Shown here: in pieces, positions 1 to 8,897 of the stretch
Layout of the letters: every line of letters starts with the position of its first letter
Numbering within the stretch: position 1 is the stretch's first letter
Notes under the pieces: generated by a model
Database searches by the model: none
Seen by the model: the letters and a program-made list of their open reading frames with translations, nothing else
Told to the model about the DNA's origin: nothing
Assembly (NCBI RefSeq): GCF_000612845.1
Contig: NZ_CCAT010000040.1
Span: 1-64,000 of the forward strand
Reading direction: 5' to 3'
Length of the DNA stretch: 64,000 nucleotides
From: Clostridium ihumii AP5
GTDB lineage: Bacteria > Bacillota > Clostridia > Clostridiales > Clostridiaceae
Translations under genes and position numbers: made by a program

Positions 1-175
1 TGCAATTTTCAGAGAACAAATTATGTTTTCTAATAATTTCTATATATTATTTATAGAAATGAATTAAAATAAATGGTATGGTTAACATATTATTAGATAA
101 TATTAAAAAAACAAATAATCCGTAAAAGTCAACAAGTCAACAAATAAACAAATTTTTTTAGTATTATCGTCTTTA

Positions 176-292
176 TCTGGTGATTATAGTTTTAAGGGTA
201 ACACCCCTTTCCATTTCGAACAGGTAGGTTAAGCCTTAAGACGCTGATAGTACTGCATGGGAAGCTGTGTGGGAGGGTAAGTTGTCGCCAGG
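176..292 (+). rRNA. rrf: 5S ribosomal RNA
   Basis: The sequence matches bacterial 5S rRNA along its length. The 5' end TCTGGTGAT pairs with the 3' end GTCGCCAGG, GGTAACACC and CCATTTCGAAC sit in the loop A/B region, and GTGTGGGAGGGTAAGT lies in the 3' half. Its length, about 117 nt, is normal. The 23S gene must lie left of the window, since the first 175 bases look like AT-rich spacer. The exact ends are uncertain by a few bases. Confidence 0.93.
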
Positions 293-322
293 TAGAATAG
301 GTCAAGGTAACTTGACCATTAT

Positions 323-398
323 GGTTCACTAGCTCAGTCGGTAGAGCACATGACTTTTAATCATGGTGTCCGGGGTTCGATTCCCCGGTGAGCCACCA
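323..398 (+). tRNA. tRNA-Lys (anticodon UUU)
   Basis: This is a full cloverleaf of 76 nt with an encoded CCA end. The acceptor stem GGTTCAC pairs with GTGAGCC with one G-U pair. The anticodon loop CTTTTAA gives anticodon TTT for lysine. The T arm CCGGGGTTCGATTCCCCGG is canonical. It lies 30 nt downstream of the 5S rRNA, so it is probably co-transcribed with the rRNA operon. Confidence 0.97.
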
Positions 399-427
399 AA
401 ACTCAGCATTTATGCTGAGTTTTTTTG
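399..427 (+). terminator. Rho-independent terminator of the rRNA-tRNA operon
   Basis: ACTCAGCA and TGCTGAGT form a perfect 8-bp stem closed by a short TTTA loop, followed by a run of seven T. It lies directly after the tRNA CCA end. Confidence 0.9.
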
Positions 428-462
428 TTGTATAGAAATTTACAGTTTTTAATTGGTTACAA

Positions 463-909
463 TATAGGATTCTAAGTTTGAAGTTTAAATAATACATTTA
501 TCAATTGAAAAACTTTTTTATTTCATCAAGGAATAGGACTTATTTAAATAAGTCATGTTTCCTTTACTAACATTATTATCATTTAATATTTGAATAACTT
601 AAAGTTGAGAATTCTAATTAGTTTAATTGAAGATTGAAAATGAATGTAAAAATTAGATTTCCAATTTTAAAGAATGATTTTTTATTAAATTTGCAGAGCA
701 AATTAATTGAAAACAATATAAAAACGTAGTTTTTAGGTATTTCTATTTTAAATATTAGGAATGAAATGAGTAATATTAACCATAACTGACAATTGTAAAT
801 TGTCAATTGTCAACTGGTTCCAAATATAAATATAGTAATAAATTGTAATATCTCTAGTATCATTTGAGAAAGAGATTACTTTGAATTTTAACTTGGAACA
901 CTATATAAT
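463..909. repeat. Dispersed palindromic intergenic repeat, composite copy R1
   Basis: The left part (463-605) holds both arms of the long-stem element found at 31.6, 56.0 and 61.1 kb, but with the whole core missing, so only the palindrome GACTTATTTAAATAAGTC (about 527-555) remains. The right part (606-909) is a second type of unit. It contains the hairpins AATTTGC/GCAAATT and AAAAAC/GTTTTT and alternating TTGTCAATTG words, and ends in AACTTGGAACACTATATAAT. The same blocks recur at 48.6, 56.5, 58.7 and 60.8 kb. No credible coding sequence lies here. Confidence 0.8.
881..909 (+). promoter_or_regulatory. SigA-type promoter formed by the repeat's right end
   Basis: TTGAAT (881-886) and TATAAT (904-909) are separated by 17 nt. 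The match falls exactly on the terminal inverted repeat of copy R1 and points towards the PH-domain gene about 90 nt downstream. Assignment is by consensus only. Confidence 0.5.
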
Positions 910-1000
910 ATATTTTAAGTATAAAACTTAGTATATAGTATAAAACATTAGGTTAAAACTATATAATCTAAGTATTAAAGAGGGGAGTACGTTTTTTATT

Positions 1001-1366
1001 ATGGGTAGAATAGAAAATTTGTTAAGTTTAGTAAAAGAAAGATTGGAAGATGGGGAAGAGATAATAAATTATGTAGATGGAGCTTTGGAAAGAAATATAA
1101 ATGGAAAAGGTTCATTAAAAACCGGTATATTAGTTGCAACCAATAAAAAAGTAAGATTTTTAGGAAAAAGATTTTTTAAGGTATATGATGATTTCATTGA
1201 ATATAAGGATATATATAATGTGGAGATCAATGAAGAAAAACTTGGATATAGAATATTTTTTCATAATAAGAAAAACTCTTGCACAATGAAGTATGTAGAA
1301 GGAAAAGACATAAAAGGATTTGTTAATTATATAAAAGATAAAAAAGGAAAAATAAAAAATAAATAG
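1001..1366 (+). CDS. Bacterial PH-domain (YokE-like) protein
   Basis: This protein of 121 residues has no signal peptide or membrane segment. The pattern of short beta strands, including a segment like GILVATNKKVRFLGK near residues 42-56 and FIEYKDIYNVEI near 65-76, followed by a C-terminal helix that ends in a lysine-rich tail, is typical of bacterial PH-like domains (bPH_3/YokE family). Family members are small cytoplasmic proteins of mostly unknown role. The start ATG has a purine-rich site GAGGGGAG about 13 nt upstream, a slightly long spacing. It stands alone between two non-coding stretches, and a promoter-like sequence at 881-909 faces it. The fold assignment is moderately sure; the function is unknown. 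Confidence 0.7.
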   Translation: MGRIENLLSLVKERLEDGEEIINYVDGALERNINGKGSLKTGILVATNKKVRFLGKRFFKVYDDFIEYKDIYNVEINEEKLGYRIFFHNKKNSCTMKYVEGKDIKGFVNYIKDKKGKIKNK

Positions 1367-2029
1367 TAGGAATAAATAGACTTTTTAAAGCATAAATATA
1401 AAATATATAAGATATATAACTATAAATAAATCTTATAGAGTATAAGAAATACTATTTAATTTATAGAATTAAATTTTAAATTTTAATATATTATAAATCT
1501 AAGTTAATATATTAAAATCACTAAATGCTTTTTTAGAATTCTTATTTTTCCTATAAGTATAGGTCTAAATAATATGATAAAGTAATCATTTTTTATAATA
1601 AGAAAGTTAAAAGTATAGGTGAATTTAAAAATAGTTATGTATTAGACCTAGTTAATATTAATAAATTATAATAAGAAATATGAAGACACTACAAGATATT
1701 TAATACTTAATATATTTAAAAATATATTGTATTAAATTAAATTTTATTATTAGAATATGTATGAATAAAAGATCCTAAGGTTTATGATGATGTAGAAGAC
1801 AAAGTTAGAAAAATTATTATTAAATTTATTATTAAATTAGCCATATTAGCTATATATGAAATTGTGTTAAAATTTAGTAGGTTACTCAATAGAAGGAGAT
1901 TGATCTATTTGAAATGTAGAAAGTTAACATAAGGGAGAAAGGAAGACCTTATACTCCCTTATTTAAACTTTTCAAACTAAGTAAATACATATGAGAAAAT
2001 AAGCTTTAATTAAAAAATTTTTTAATAGT

Positions 2030-2225
2030 ATTATTCTTTAAAGTTACTAAGGTTTTAATTGAGAATTTAAACTCTAAGTTTTAATCTATATTTTAAAATG
2101 GACAATGAATGTAAAAATTTGATTTTCAACTTACTTATTGCAAATATAAAAAATAGGAATAACTTGTAACTCTAGAATTATTATTTGATAAACATATTAT
2201 TTAAATCTTGAACTTAGAATTGTAT
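2030..2225. repeat. Degenerate intergenic repeat copy R2
   Basis: The stretch shares blocks with R1 and later copies: TTTTAATTGAGAATTTAA, TTTTAATCTATATTTTAAAA, GGACAATGAATGTAAAAATT and the right end TTGAACTTAGAATTGTATA. The central hairpin block is missing, so this is a worn or truncated copy. Confidence 0.6.
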
Positions 2226-2245
2226 AAAAATTAAATATAATCTTA

Positions 2246-2275
2246 AAATATCACTTTTAAGTGATATTTTTTTAT
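2246..2275 (+). terminator. Terminator-like hairpin without an obvious upstream gene
   Basis: AATATCACTT and AAGTGATATT form a stem followed by seven T on the plus strand. The nearest plus-strand gene ends 880 nt upstream, which suggests either a lost gene or an untranslated transcript. Confidence 0.6.
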
Positions 2276-2665
2276 TTTTTAGATATAATATATTTATTTT
2301 ATAAATTGAGCATAAATAGAAGTATATCATTTGATTTAAAACTTATATATAGTTTAAATATAAATAATAGTAATATATAGAAAATCTTGAATATAGCCAT
2401 AAACACAGAATAAATCATGTAGATTAATGTTTAGTATATAGTTTATCAATTGATAGTAATACTAAATGAGAGTATAATAAATAAGAATTCAAGTATTATT
2501 CTAAATATTTAGAATATAAAATTAACTATATAGTTTAAGTTTTATAAAGATATGTTTTAATAAACATATACTCAAATTCCAAAAGGGGAGATTTTGTTTG
2601 GAATTCTATAGTTAAATAAGATTATATTAATATATAATTTGGAACTAGTATTTTTATTATTACGA

Positions 2666-2702
2666 ATGTAAAGATTTACATTATGAGTTATATAAATATA
2701 GT
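2666..2702 (+). promoter_or_regulatory. Putative promoter with perfect palindromic operator
   Basis: ATGTAAAGATTTACAT (2666-2681) is a perfect inverted repeat with 7-nt arms. It overlaps a possible -35 TTTACA (675-680 of this block), which is followed after 16 nt by TATAGT (2697-2702). The next gene starts 48 nt later. A regulator binding here would block the promoter; its identity cannot be told. Confidence 0.45.
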
Positions 2703-2749
2703 AGAATTATTATGTACTTATTTACTATTTTTAATTAGGGGGAATCAAA

Positions 2750-4108
2750 ATGTTTAAAAAATTTACAAACGGATGTGTAAAATTGGTACAAAAATATTTA
2801 CCAGATCCGTTTATTTTTGCAGCGGCACTTACTATTCTTGTATTTATTCTAGGTACAATCATTACAAAACAATCACCTTTTGCAATGATTCAACATTGGG
2901 GAAATGGATTTTGGTCATTATTAGCATTTTCAATGCAAATGGCATTAGTATTAGTATTGGGACATGCTTTAGCAAATGCTCCAGCATTTAATAAATTGCT
3001 AAAGAAGTTAGCTAGAATTCCTAAAAATCAATTTCAAGCAATTATATTAGTTACTGTTGTTTCATTAATAGCTTGTTGGGTTAACTGGGGATTTGGTTTA
3101 GTTATAGGTGCAATATTTGCAAAAGAAATAGCTAAACAAGTTAAGAAAGTTGACTATAGACTTTTAATAGCTTCAGCTTATTCAGGATTTTTAGTTTGGC
3201 ATGCTGGACTTTCAGGATCTATACCATTAACAGTATCAGGTGGTGGTGATGCGGTTAAAAAACTTACAATGGGCGTAATTGATAAACCTATACCTACAAG
3301 TCAAACACTTTTTAATCCAGCAATGATATGTATTCTAATTGTTTTACTAATAACATTACCACTTGTAAATAGAGCTATGCATCCTGGTGAAAAAGATGTA
3401 GTTGAGATTGATCCATCTTTATTAGATGAAGCTAAAGAAGAAGTTGCAAGTGTTACAGCATTAACTCCAGCAGATAAAGTGGAAAACAGTCCAGTAATAT
3501 CTATAATTCTTTGTGTATTAGGATTTATATATATAATATATTACTTTATAAACAATGGTGTAAACTTAAATCTGGATATAGTAAATATGATATTTCTATT
3601 TTTAGGTATATTACTTCACAAAACACCTAAAAACTATGTGAATGCTATTGGAGAAGCAGCAAAAGGTTCAGCTGGTATAATACTTCAATTTCCATTCTAT
3701 GCAGGTATAACAGGAATGATGATTGGTCAAAGTGCAGCAGGAATATCTTTAGCTGGAAGTATTTCACAAGCATTTGTTTCTATTTCTAGTAAAACTACTT
3801 TCCCACTATTTACATTCCTAAGTGCTGGTATAGTTAATTTCTTTGTTCCTTCAGGTGGTGGTCAATGGGCAGTTCAAGCACCTATAATGCTTCCAGCAGG
3901 ACAAGCATTAGGAGTTTCACCAGCAGTAACTTGTATGGCAATTGCATGGGGCGATGCATGGACTAATATGATACAACCATTCTGGGCATTACCAGCATTG
4001 GGTATAGCAGGATTAGGAGCTAAAGATATAATGGGATATTGTCTAGTTGATTTATTGTATTCAGGAGTTATAATAACTTTGGGATTCTTGCTTTGTGCAT
4101 TTATATAA
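2750..4108 (+). CDS. atoE: Short-chain fatty acid transporter, AtoE family
   Basis: This is a polytopic membrane protein of 452 residues with about 11-12 hydrophobic segments, the usual size of AtoE (SCFA_trans) carriers. These are thought to import short-chain fatty acids such as acetoacetate or butyrate. Typical blocks are visible: YLPDPFIFAAALTILVF near residue 16, WVNWGFGLVIGA near 120, AGLSGSIPLTV near 157 and FFVPSGGGQWAVQAP near 365. The start has the ribosome site AGGGGGAA 7 nt upstream. The gene is monocistronic, with its own terminator and no acid-degradation genes next to it, so the substrate stays open. A palindromic operator-like site lies in the promoter region. Confidence 0.9.
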   Translation: MFKKFTNGCVKLVQKYLPDPFIFAAALTILVFILGTIITKQSPFAMIQHWGNGFWSLLAFSMQMALVLVLGHALANAPAFNKLLKKLARIPKNQFQAIILVTVVSLIACWVNWGFGLVIGAIFAKEIAKQVKKVDYRLLIASAYSGFLVWHAGLSGSIPLTVSGGGDAVKKLTMGVIDKPIPTSQTLFNPAMICILIVLLITLPLVNRAMHPGEKDVVEIDPSLLDEAKEEVASVTALTPADKVENSPVISIILCVLGFIYIIYYFINNGVNLNLDIVNMIFLFLGILLHKTPKNYVNAIGEAAKGSAGIILQFPFYAGITGMMIGQSAAGISLAGSISQAFVSISSKTTFPLFTFLSAGIVNFFVPSGGGQWAVQAPIMLPAGQALGVSPAVTCMAIAWGDAWTNMIQPFWALPALGIAGLGAKDIMGYCLVDLLYSGVIITLGFLLCAFI

Positions 4109-4135
4109 ATATATAAGTTATAAATTTTATGTAAT

Positions 4136-4172
4136 AAAAGTGATTAGTGTTAGTACTAGTCACTTTTTTTAG
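4136..4172 (+). terminator. Terminator after atoE
   Basis: AAGTGATTAGTGTTA and TACTAGTCACTT form an imperfect stem followed by TTTTTTT. Confidence 0.8.
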
Positions 4173-4264
4173 TACATATAATTTGAAAAGTAAAAAGAGG
4201 ATAATGCTAAATTAATATAGAATTATAGCATAATAAGATATTAAAAGGAGAATAGGAGAATAAA

Positions 4265-6424
4265 ATGTTTAAAAAAAGTAATTTAAAAAAAATTTCATTA
4301 TTAATTTTGACAGTATTCTTACTTAATATGACAAGTATATTAAGTGTTTATGGAATAGATGAAAATACTGTTATCAAAGAAAATAATATAGTTAATAAAG
4401 AAATAAAAATGGAAGCTTTAACTTTAAAGGTTGGAGAAAATTTAGATCTAAATTATTACATGCATGAAAAAATTCAAGGATTGAAATGGGAAACTTCTGA
4501 TAAGAATGTAATATCAGTAAATGAAAATGGAATAATAGAGGCTAAAAACAATGGAACGGCAAATGTATATGCAATTAGTAGTAAAGCACGATATAAGTTT
4601 TTAATTATAGTTAGCAATGAGTTCAAAGCTAAAAAGTACTATAGTAATTTAATAGAAAGAAAAAATCCAGATGATAAGTATAGGGTTTTTATAGATCCAG
4701 GACATGGAGGAATTGACCCAGGAACAACAGGACCAACAGGACTTAAAGAAAAAGACGTTACATTAGATATATCTAAAAGAGTTCTAAAAAGACTTGAGGA
4801 AAATGATAAAATAATTGCTAAGTGTAGTAGAACTACTGATGTTGAATTTGATAAAGATGAAGATAAAGATTTACACATTAGATCTAAAATGGCTAATGAT
4901 TTTAATGCTGATGTATGTGTATGTGTACATGTAAATTCTTTTGGAAATCCAGAAGTTAATGGTACAGAAACATATTATTATGAATCATATAATGATACGG
5001 ATATTGGATCAATACAAAGCAAAAAATTAGCTCAATATGTGCATAATAATTTGATAAATAATTTAAAATCAAATGATAGAAAGTTAAAAGAAGGTAATAA
5101 TTTAGTGCTTATTAATTCTACCAATATGCCTTCAATTTTATCAGAAATAGATTTTATAAGTAACCCTGAAATTGAAAATAAAATGAGAAGTGAAGAATAT
5201 AAGGAAAGTGTAGCGAATTCTATTTATGTGGGAATATTAGAATATTTAAATATAGATAATGAAAAGCATATAAGTGTAGAAAATGTTAAGTTAAATAAAC
5301 ATGAACTTACATTAAAAAAGGGACAATCAGAAAAATTATCACTTACAATAGAACCAAGCAATGCTACAGATAAAAAAATAAGATGGAGCACTAGTAACAA
5401 AGATGTAGCAATGGTAGATCAAAGTGGAAATATAACTGCAATTAGCAAAGGAACAGCTATAATAAAAGCAATATCTGAGGATAGTCAATGCGAAGATAGT
5501 TTAAATTTAAAAGTAACTGACGATATAGTTGCACAAAGAATTTCAGGATTAAATAGATATAAAACTAATTATGAGATTAGTAAAAAAGGTTGGAAAGATG
5601 GAGAATCAGAATATGTAGTAATAGCTAGTGGAGAAGATTATGCAGATGCACTATGTGCAGTACCATTAGCTTCTCAATATAAAGCACCAGTATTATTAAG
5701 TCAAAAAGATTCTATAAGTAATGAATTAATAAATGAGATAAAAAGATTGGGAGCAAAAAAGGCTTTTATCATTGGTGAAAAAGGTGCGATATCAAAAAAA
5801 GTAGAGGATGAAATTGCAAAAAATAATTTAGAAATTGAAAGATTAGGTGGTAAGAGTAGATATGAAACATCTATTTTAGTAGCTAAAAAAGTAAACAACA
5901 ATGGAATAGCTACTGTAGTTACAGGAAATAATTATCCAGATGCTGTATCAATAGCTTCAATAGCTGCAAGCTTAAAGAGTCCTGTAATTTTAACAAATAA
6001 GGATTATTTGCCAAATGAAGTTAAAAATTATATGGATATTGAAAAGTTTAATAAAACATATGTAATAGGTGGAGAAGGTGCAGTTTCTTTAAATGTAGAA
6101 AAACAATTATCAAATACTAAAAGGATTTCAGGAAAAAATAGATATGAAACAAATAGAAATATTATAAATGAATTTCAGGAGTATATAGATTATAATGATG
6201 TGTATTTAGCTATCGGTAGTAATTATCCAGATGCATTATCTTGTAGTGCATTAGCAGGTAAAAATAGAAATGCTGTAATGCTAACAGATGGAAATACAAA
6301 CAATTTTGAACTAAAGAATTTTATTGAAAGTAAAAAAAGTGATATATCTGAAGTATTTGTTATAGGTACAGATAAATTAATAAGTAATGAGTATTTATTA
6401 AGAAATGGATTAAATATAAATTAA
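4265..6424 (+). CDS. Secreted N-acetylmuramoyl-L-alanine amidase with CWB2 repeats (first copy)
   Basis: This exported cell-wall hydrolase has 719 residues. An N-terminal signal peptide (lysine-rich start, hydrophobic 10-29) is followed by a Big_2-like Ig domain (about 46-118) and an Amidase_3 zinc domain (about 138-330). The zinc site is visible as DPGHGG with His near 147, Glu in LKEKDV and His in CVHVNS; the catalytic Glu is in SEIDFISNPE. A second Big_2 domain (about 340-420) precedes three cell-wall-binding type 2 repeats (about 425-719), each starting with a block such as RISGLNRY or RLGGKSRYET. CWB2 repeats anchor proteins non-covalently to secondary wall polymers. It is followed by its own terminator and by a close paralogue. 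The likely role is peptidoglycan remodelling. Confidence 0.93.
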   Translation: MFKKSNLKKISLLILTVFLLNMTSILSVYGIDENTVIKENNIVNKEIKMEALTLKVGENLDLNYYMHEKIQGLKWETSDKNVISVNENGIIEAKNNGTANVYAISSKARYKFLIIVSNEFKAKKYYSNLIERKNPDDKYRVFIDPGHGGIDPGTTGPTGLKEKDVTLDISKRVLKRLEENDKIIAKCSRTTDVEFDKDEDKDLHIRSKMANDFNADVCVCVHVNSFGNPEVNGTETYYYESYNDTDIGSIQSKKLAQYVHNNLINNLKSNDRKLKEGNNLVLINSTNMPSILSEIDFISNPEIENKMRSEEYKESVANSIYVGILEYLNIDNEKHISVENVKLNKHELTLKKGQSEKLSLTIEPSNATDKKIRWSTSNKDVAMVDQSGNITAISKGTAIIKAISEDSQCEDSLNLKVTDDIVAQRISGLNRYKTNYEISKKGWKDGESEYVVIASGEDYADALCAVPLASQYKAPVLLSQKDSISNELINEIKRLGAKKAFIIGEKGAISKKVEDEIAKNNLEIERLGGKSRYETSILVAKKVNNNGIATVVTGNNYPDAVSIASIAASLKSPVILTNKDYLPNEVKNYMDIEKFNKTYVIGGEGAVSLNVEKQLSNTKRISGKNRYETNRNIINEFQEYIDYNDVYLAIGSNYPDALSCSALAGKNRNAVMLTDGNTNNFELKNFIESKKSDISEVFVIGTDKLISNEYLLRNGLNIN

Positions 6425-6433
6425 AGTATAAAT

Positions 6434-6477
6434 TAAATTTTGATGAATAAGTTTAACTTATTCATCAAAATTTTATT
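6434..6477 (+). terminator. Strong terminator between the two amidase genes
   Basis: ATTTTGATGAATAAG and CTTATTCATCAAAAT form a nearly perfect stem of about 15 bp with a short loop, followed by TTTATT. The paralogues are therefore probably transcribed separately. Confidence 0.85.
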
Positions 6478-6596
6478 AGCTTTAAAATAATATAAAATTT
6501 TTTTAAATTTAATTAAAAACTTTGCATTAAAAAAGTTTTTAAATTATAATTTTAAGGAGAGTGTTTTTATAGAAAAAGGAAGAAGGAGGAGATTTT

Positions 6597-8774
6597 TTGA
6601 AAATACTAAGCAATAATATTAGGAAAATTAAAAAATTATCAGCACTAATTTTAATTTTCATTTTTATGAGCTTTTCATTTATGCCAACAGTTACATTTGC
6701 TATGGAAAATGATATATATAACTTTGAAAGTGAAATATTAAAGTATGATGGTAATTATAGTGCTGAAATAGAAGCACTAGGATTACAAGTTGGAGAAACA
6801 TCTGACTTAAATCGTTACATTGACGAAAATATAGTATCAAGGTGGTTAACATCTGATAAAAATATAGTATCAGTCAATGATAAAGGTATAGCAGAAGCAA
6901 AAAATAATGGTATGGCAACTATATATGGTATATCAGAAGGTGTAAATTATGTATTTACTTTAATTGTAAAAGATTTTAATAATCCAATAACATATTATAG
7001 TAATGAGGTAAAAAGTGATTTAGAAACTCTAAAAAATGGAGGGAAATATAAAGTCTTTATAGATCCAGGTCATGGTGGAAGAGATCCTGGCGCTATAGGA
7101 CCAACAGGTCTTACAGAAAAAGAAGTAGTATTGGATGTAGGATTAAGAGTAATAAGGAAATTAGAAGCTAACAGCAATATAGAAGTTAAAGCTAGTAGAA
7201 CAACAGATGTTGCAATAGGACCAGATTTATTATCAGATTTAGGTGGAAGAACAAATATGGCAAATGCATTTGGTGCAGATGTATTTGTATCTATACATGC
7301 AAATTCAGCAACACCAGCTGCAATTGGAACAGAAACTTATAGCTACATAGAAGCTAATGATGGAAATGTAAGCAAAAATTTTGCATCTAAAGTTCAAAAT
7401 AATTTAATAAAAAATTTGGGAACAGTAAATAGAGGTGTAAGAGAAGCTGACTTTTTTGTTTTAAGAGAAAGTAGTATGCCTGCAATTTTGGCAGAGTTAG
7501 AATTTATAAGTAATCCATCTGCTGAAGCAAGAATGAAAACAAGTGAATTTAGACAAGCTGCAGCAAACTCAATATATGATGGAATAATACAACATTTAGG
7601 GGTAAGCAATACTCCAGTTACAAAAGTTACAGGAGTAAATTTAGATAAAGCTAGTACAGTTTTAATTAATGGCAATACACAAAAATTAGTATCTACTGTA
7701 GTACCTTCAAATGCAACTAATAAAGAAGTAACATGGACAAGTAGTAATACAGCAGTTGCAACTGTAGATTCAAATGGAAATGTAAAGGCAATATCTGAAG
7801 GAACAGCTGTTATATCAGTAACAACTAAAGATGGAGGATTTGTAGCTAAAAGTAATGTAAAAGTTATGGATCCTATAAGTGGAAATAGAATTCATGGATT
7901 AACTAGATATGAAACAGCCTACGAAATTAGTAAAAAAGGTTGGAAGGATAATGAAGGAAAATATGTAGTTTTAGCTAGTGGAGAAGACTATCCAGATGCA
8001 TTATGTGCTGTACCATTAGCAACTAAGTATAATGCACCAATATTACTTACTAGAAAAGACACATTAGATACAAAATTAGTAGATGAACTTAAAAGACTTG
8101 GTACATCTAAGATATTTATAGTAGGTGGATCAGGTGTTATAAGTGAAAATATACAAAATCAACTAAATAAACTGAACATAACTACAGAGAGAATAGGTGG
8201 AATAAATAGATATGAAACATCTATTTTAGTAGCAAAACATATAGATCATAGAGGTGTCATAGCTGTAGCAACAGGGGAAGATTATCCAGATGCACTATCT
8301 ATAGCATCAATAGCAGCGGGATCTAATATGCCAATAATATTAACACCTAAAGATAGTATGTTAGATGAAACTAGAAATTATATAAATGATGAGAAATTCC
8401 ATAGAACATATATAATTGGTGGAGATGGTGTTGTATCTAACAATGTACAATCACAAGTACCTAATCCAAAGAGAATTTCTGGATTAGATAGATATGAAAC
8501 AAATCAAAAGGTAGTTGAAGAATTCTATTATGATATAAACTTTAAAAATGTTTATGTAGCAGTAGGAAACAATTATCCAGATGCATTATCTGTAGCAGCC
8601 TTAGCTGGAAAAAATGGAAATGCAGTTATCTTAGCAAACTCAGTATCAAGTAATACAGCTATTTCTGATTCTATAGGAAATGGATATAAGTATATAGAAA
8701 ATCTATCTATATTAGGATCTAAAAGCATAATAAGCGATGAATATCTAAATATGAATGGAATAGTTGTTAAATAA
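6597..8774 (+). CDS. Secreted N-acetylmuramoyl-L-alanine amidase with CWB2 repeats (second copy)
   Basis: This is a paralogue of the preceding gene with 725 residues and the same order: signal peptide (ending near MPTVTFA, residue 36), Big_2-like domain, Amidase_3 domain, Big_2 domain and three CWB2 repeats. The zinc motif DPGHGG has its His near residue 159, the second His is in SIHANS and the catalytic Glu is in AELEFISNPS. The start codon is TTG, chosen because AGGAGG lies 7 nt upstream and no ATG is suitably placed. The amidase part reads as the closer match to the family consensus, which may mean the first copy is the more specialised one. It has its own terminator downstream. Confidence 0.93.
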   Translation: MKILSNNIRKIKKLSALILIFIFMSFSFMPTVTFAMENDIYNFESEILKYDGNYSAEIEALGLQVGETSDLNRYIDENIVSRWLTSDKNIVSVNDKGIAEAKNNGMATIYGISEGVNYVFTLIVKDFNNPITYYSNEVKSDLETLKNGGKYKVFIDPGHGGRDPGAIGPTGLTEKEVVLDVGLRVIRKLEANSNIEVKASRTTDVAIGPDLLSDLGGRTNMANAFGADVFVSIHANSATPAAIGTETYSYIEANDGNVSKNFASKVQNNLIKNLGTVNRGVREADFFVLRESSMPAILAELEFISNPSAEARMKTSEFRQAAANSIYDGIIQHLGVSNTPVTKVTGVNLDKASTVLINGNTQKLVSTVVPSNATNKEVTWTSSNTAVATVDSNGNVKAISEGTAVISVTTKDGGFVAKSNVKVMDPISGNRIHGLTRYETAYEISKKGWKDNEGKYVVLASGEDYPDALCAVPLATKYNAPILLTRKDTLDTKLVDELKRLGTSKIFIVGGSGVISENIQNQLNKLNITTERIGGINRYETSILVAKHIDHRGVIAVATGEDYPDALSIASIAAGSNMPIILTPKDSMLDETRNYINDEKFHRTYIIGGDGVVSNNVQSQVPNPKRISGLDRYETNQKVVEEFYYDINFKNVYVAVGNNYPDALSVAALAGKNGNAVILANSVSSNTAISDSIGNGYKYIENLSILGSKSIISDEYLNMNGIVVK

Positions 8775-8787
8775 ATCAAGAGATTTA

Positions 8788-8818
8788 AAAGGCATAAATT
8801 AATTTTATGCCTTTTAAT
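8788..8818 (+). terminator. Terminator after the second amidase
   Basis: AAAAGGCATAAA and TTTATGCCTTTT form a stem around a short AT loop and run into a T-rich stretch. Confidence 0.85.
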
Positions 8819-8897
8819 TTTTAGAAATTTAATAAATTTTATTGAGTAGTACAAACAATTATTGGACACAATAACTTTAATAAGGAGGTAGAGACTT

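Larger units (their letters stand above)
1367..2749. other. Long AT-rich region without a recognisable gene
   Basis: I see no intact gene. A frame open from about 1758 to 1933 (DPKVYDDVEDKV at its start, ending LKCRKLT before a stop) lacks an initiation codon and could be the tail of a decayed gene or chance. A terminator-like hairpin sits at 2246-2275, and a degenerate copy of the intergenic repeat lies at about 2030-2225. The last 150 bases hold the promoter region of the transporter gene. Confidence 0.6.

Noticed and set aside
618-806. Minus-strand open frame of 62 codons
   Set aside because: It lies wholly inside repeat R1, its sequence follows the repeat's hairpins and the same frame is broken in other copies.
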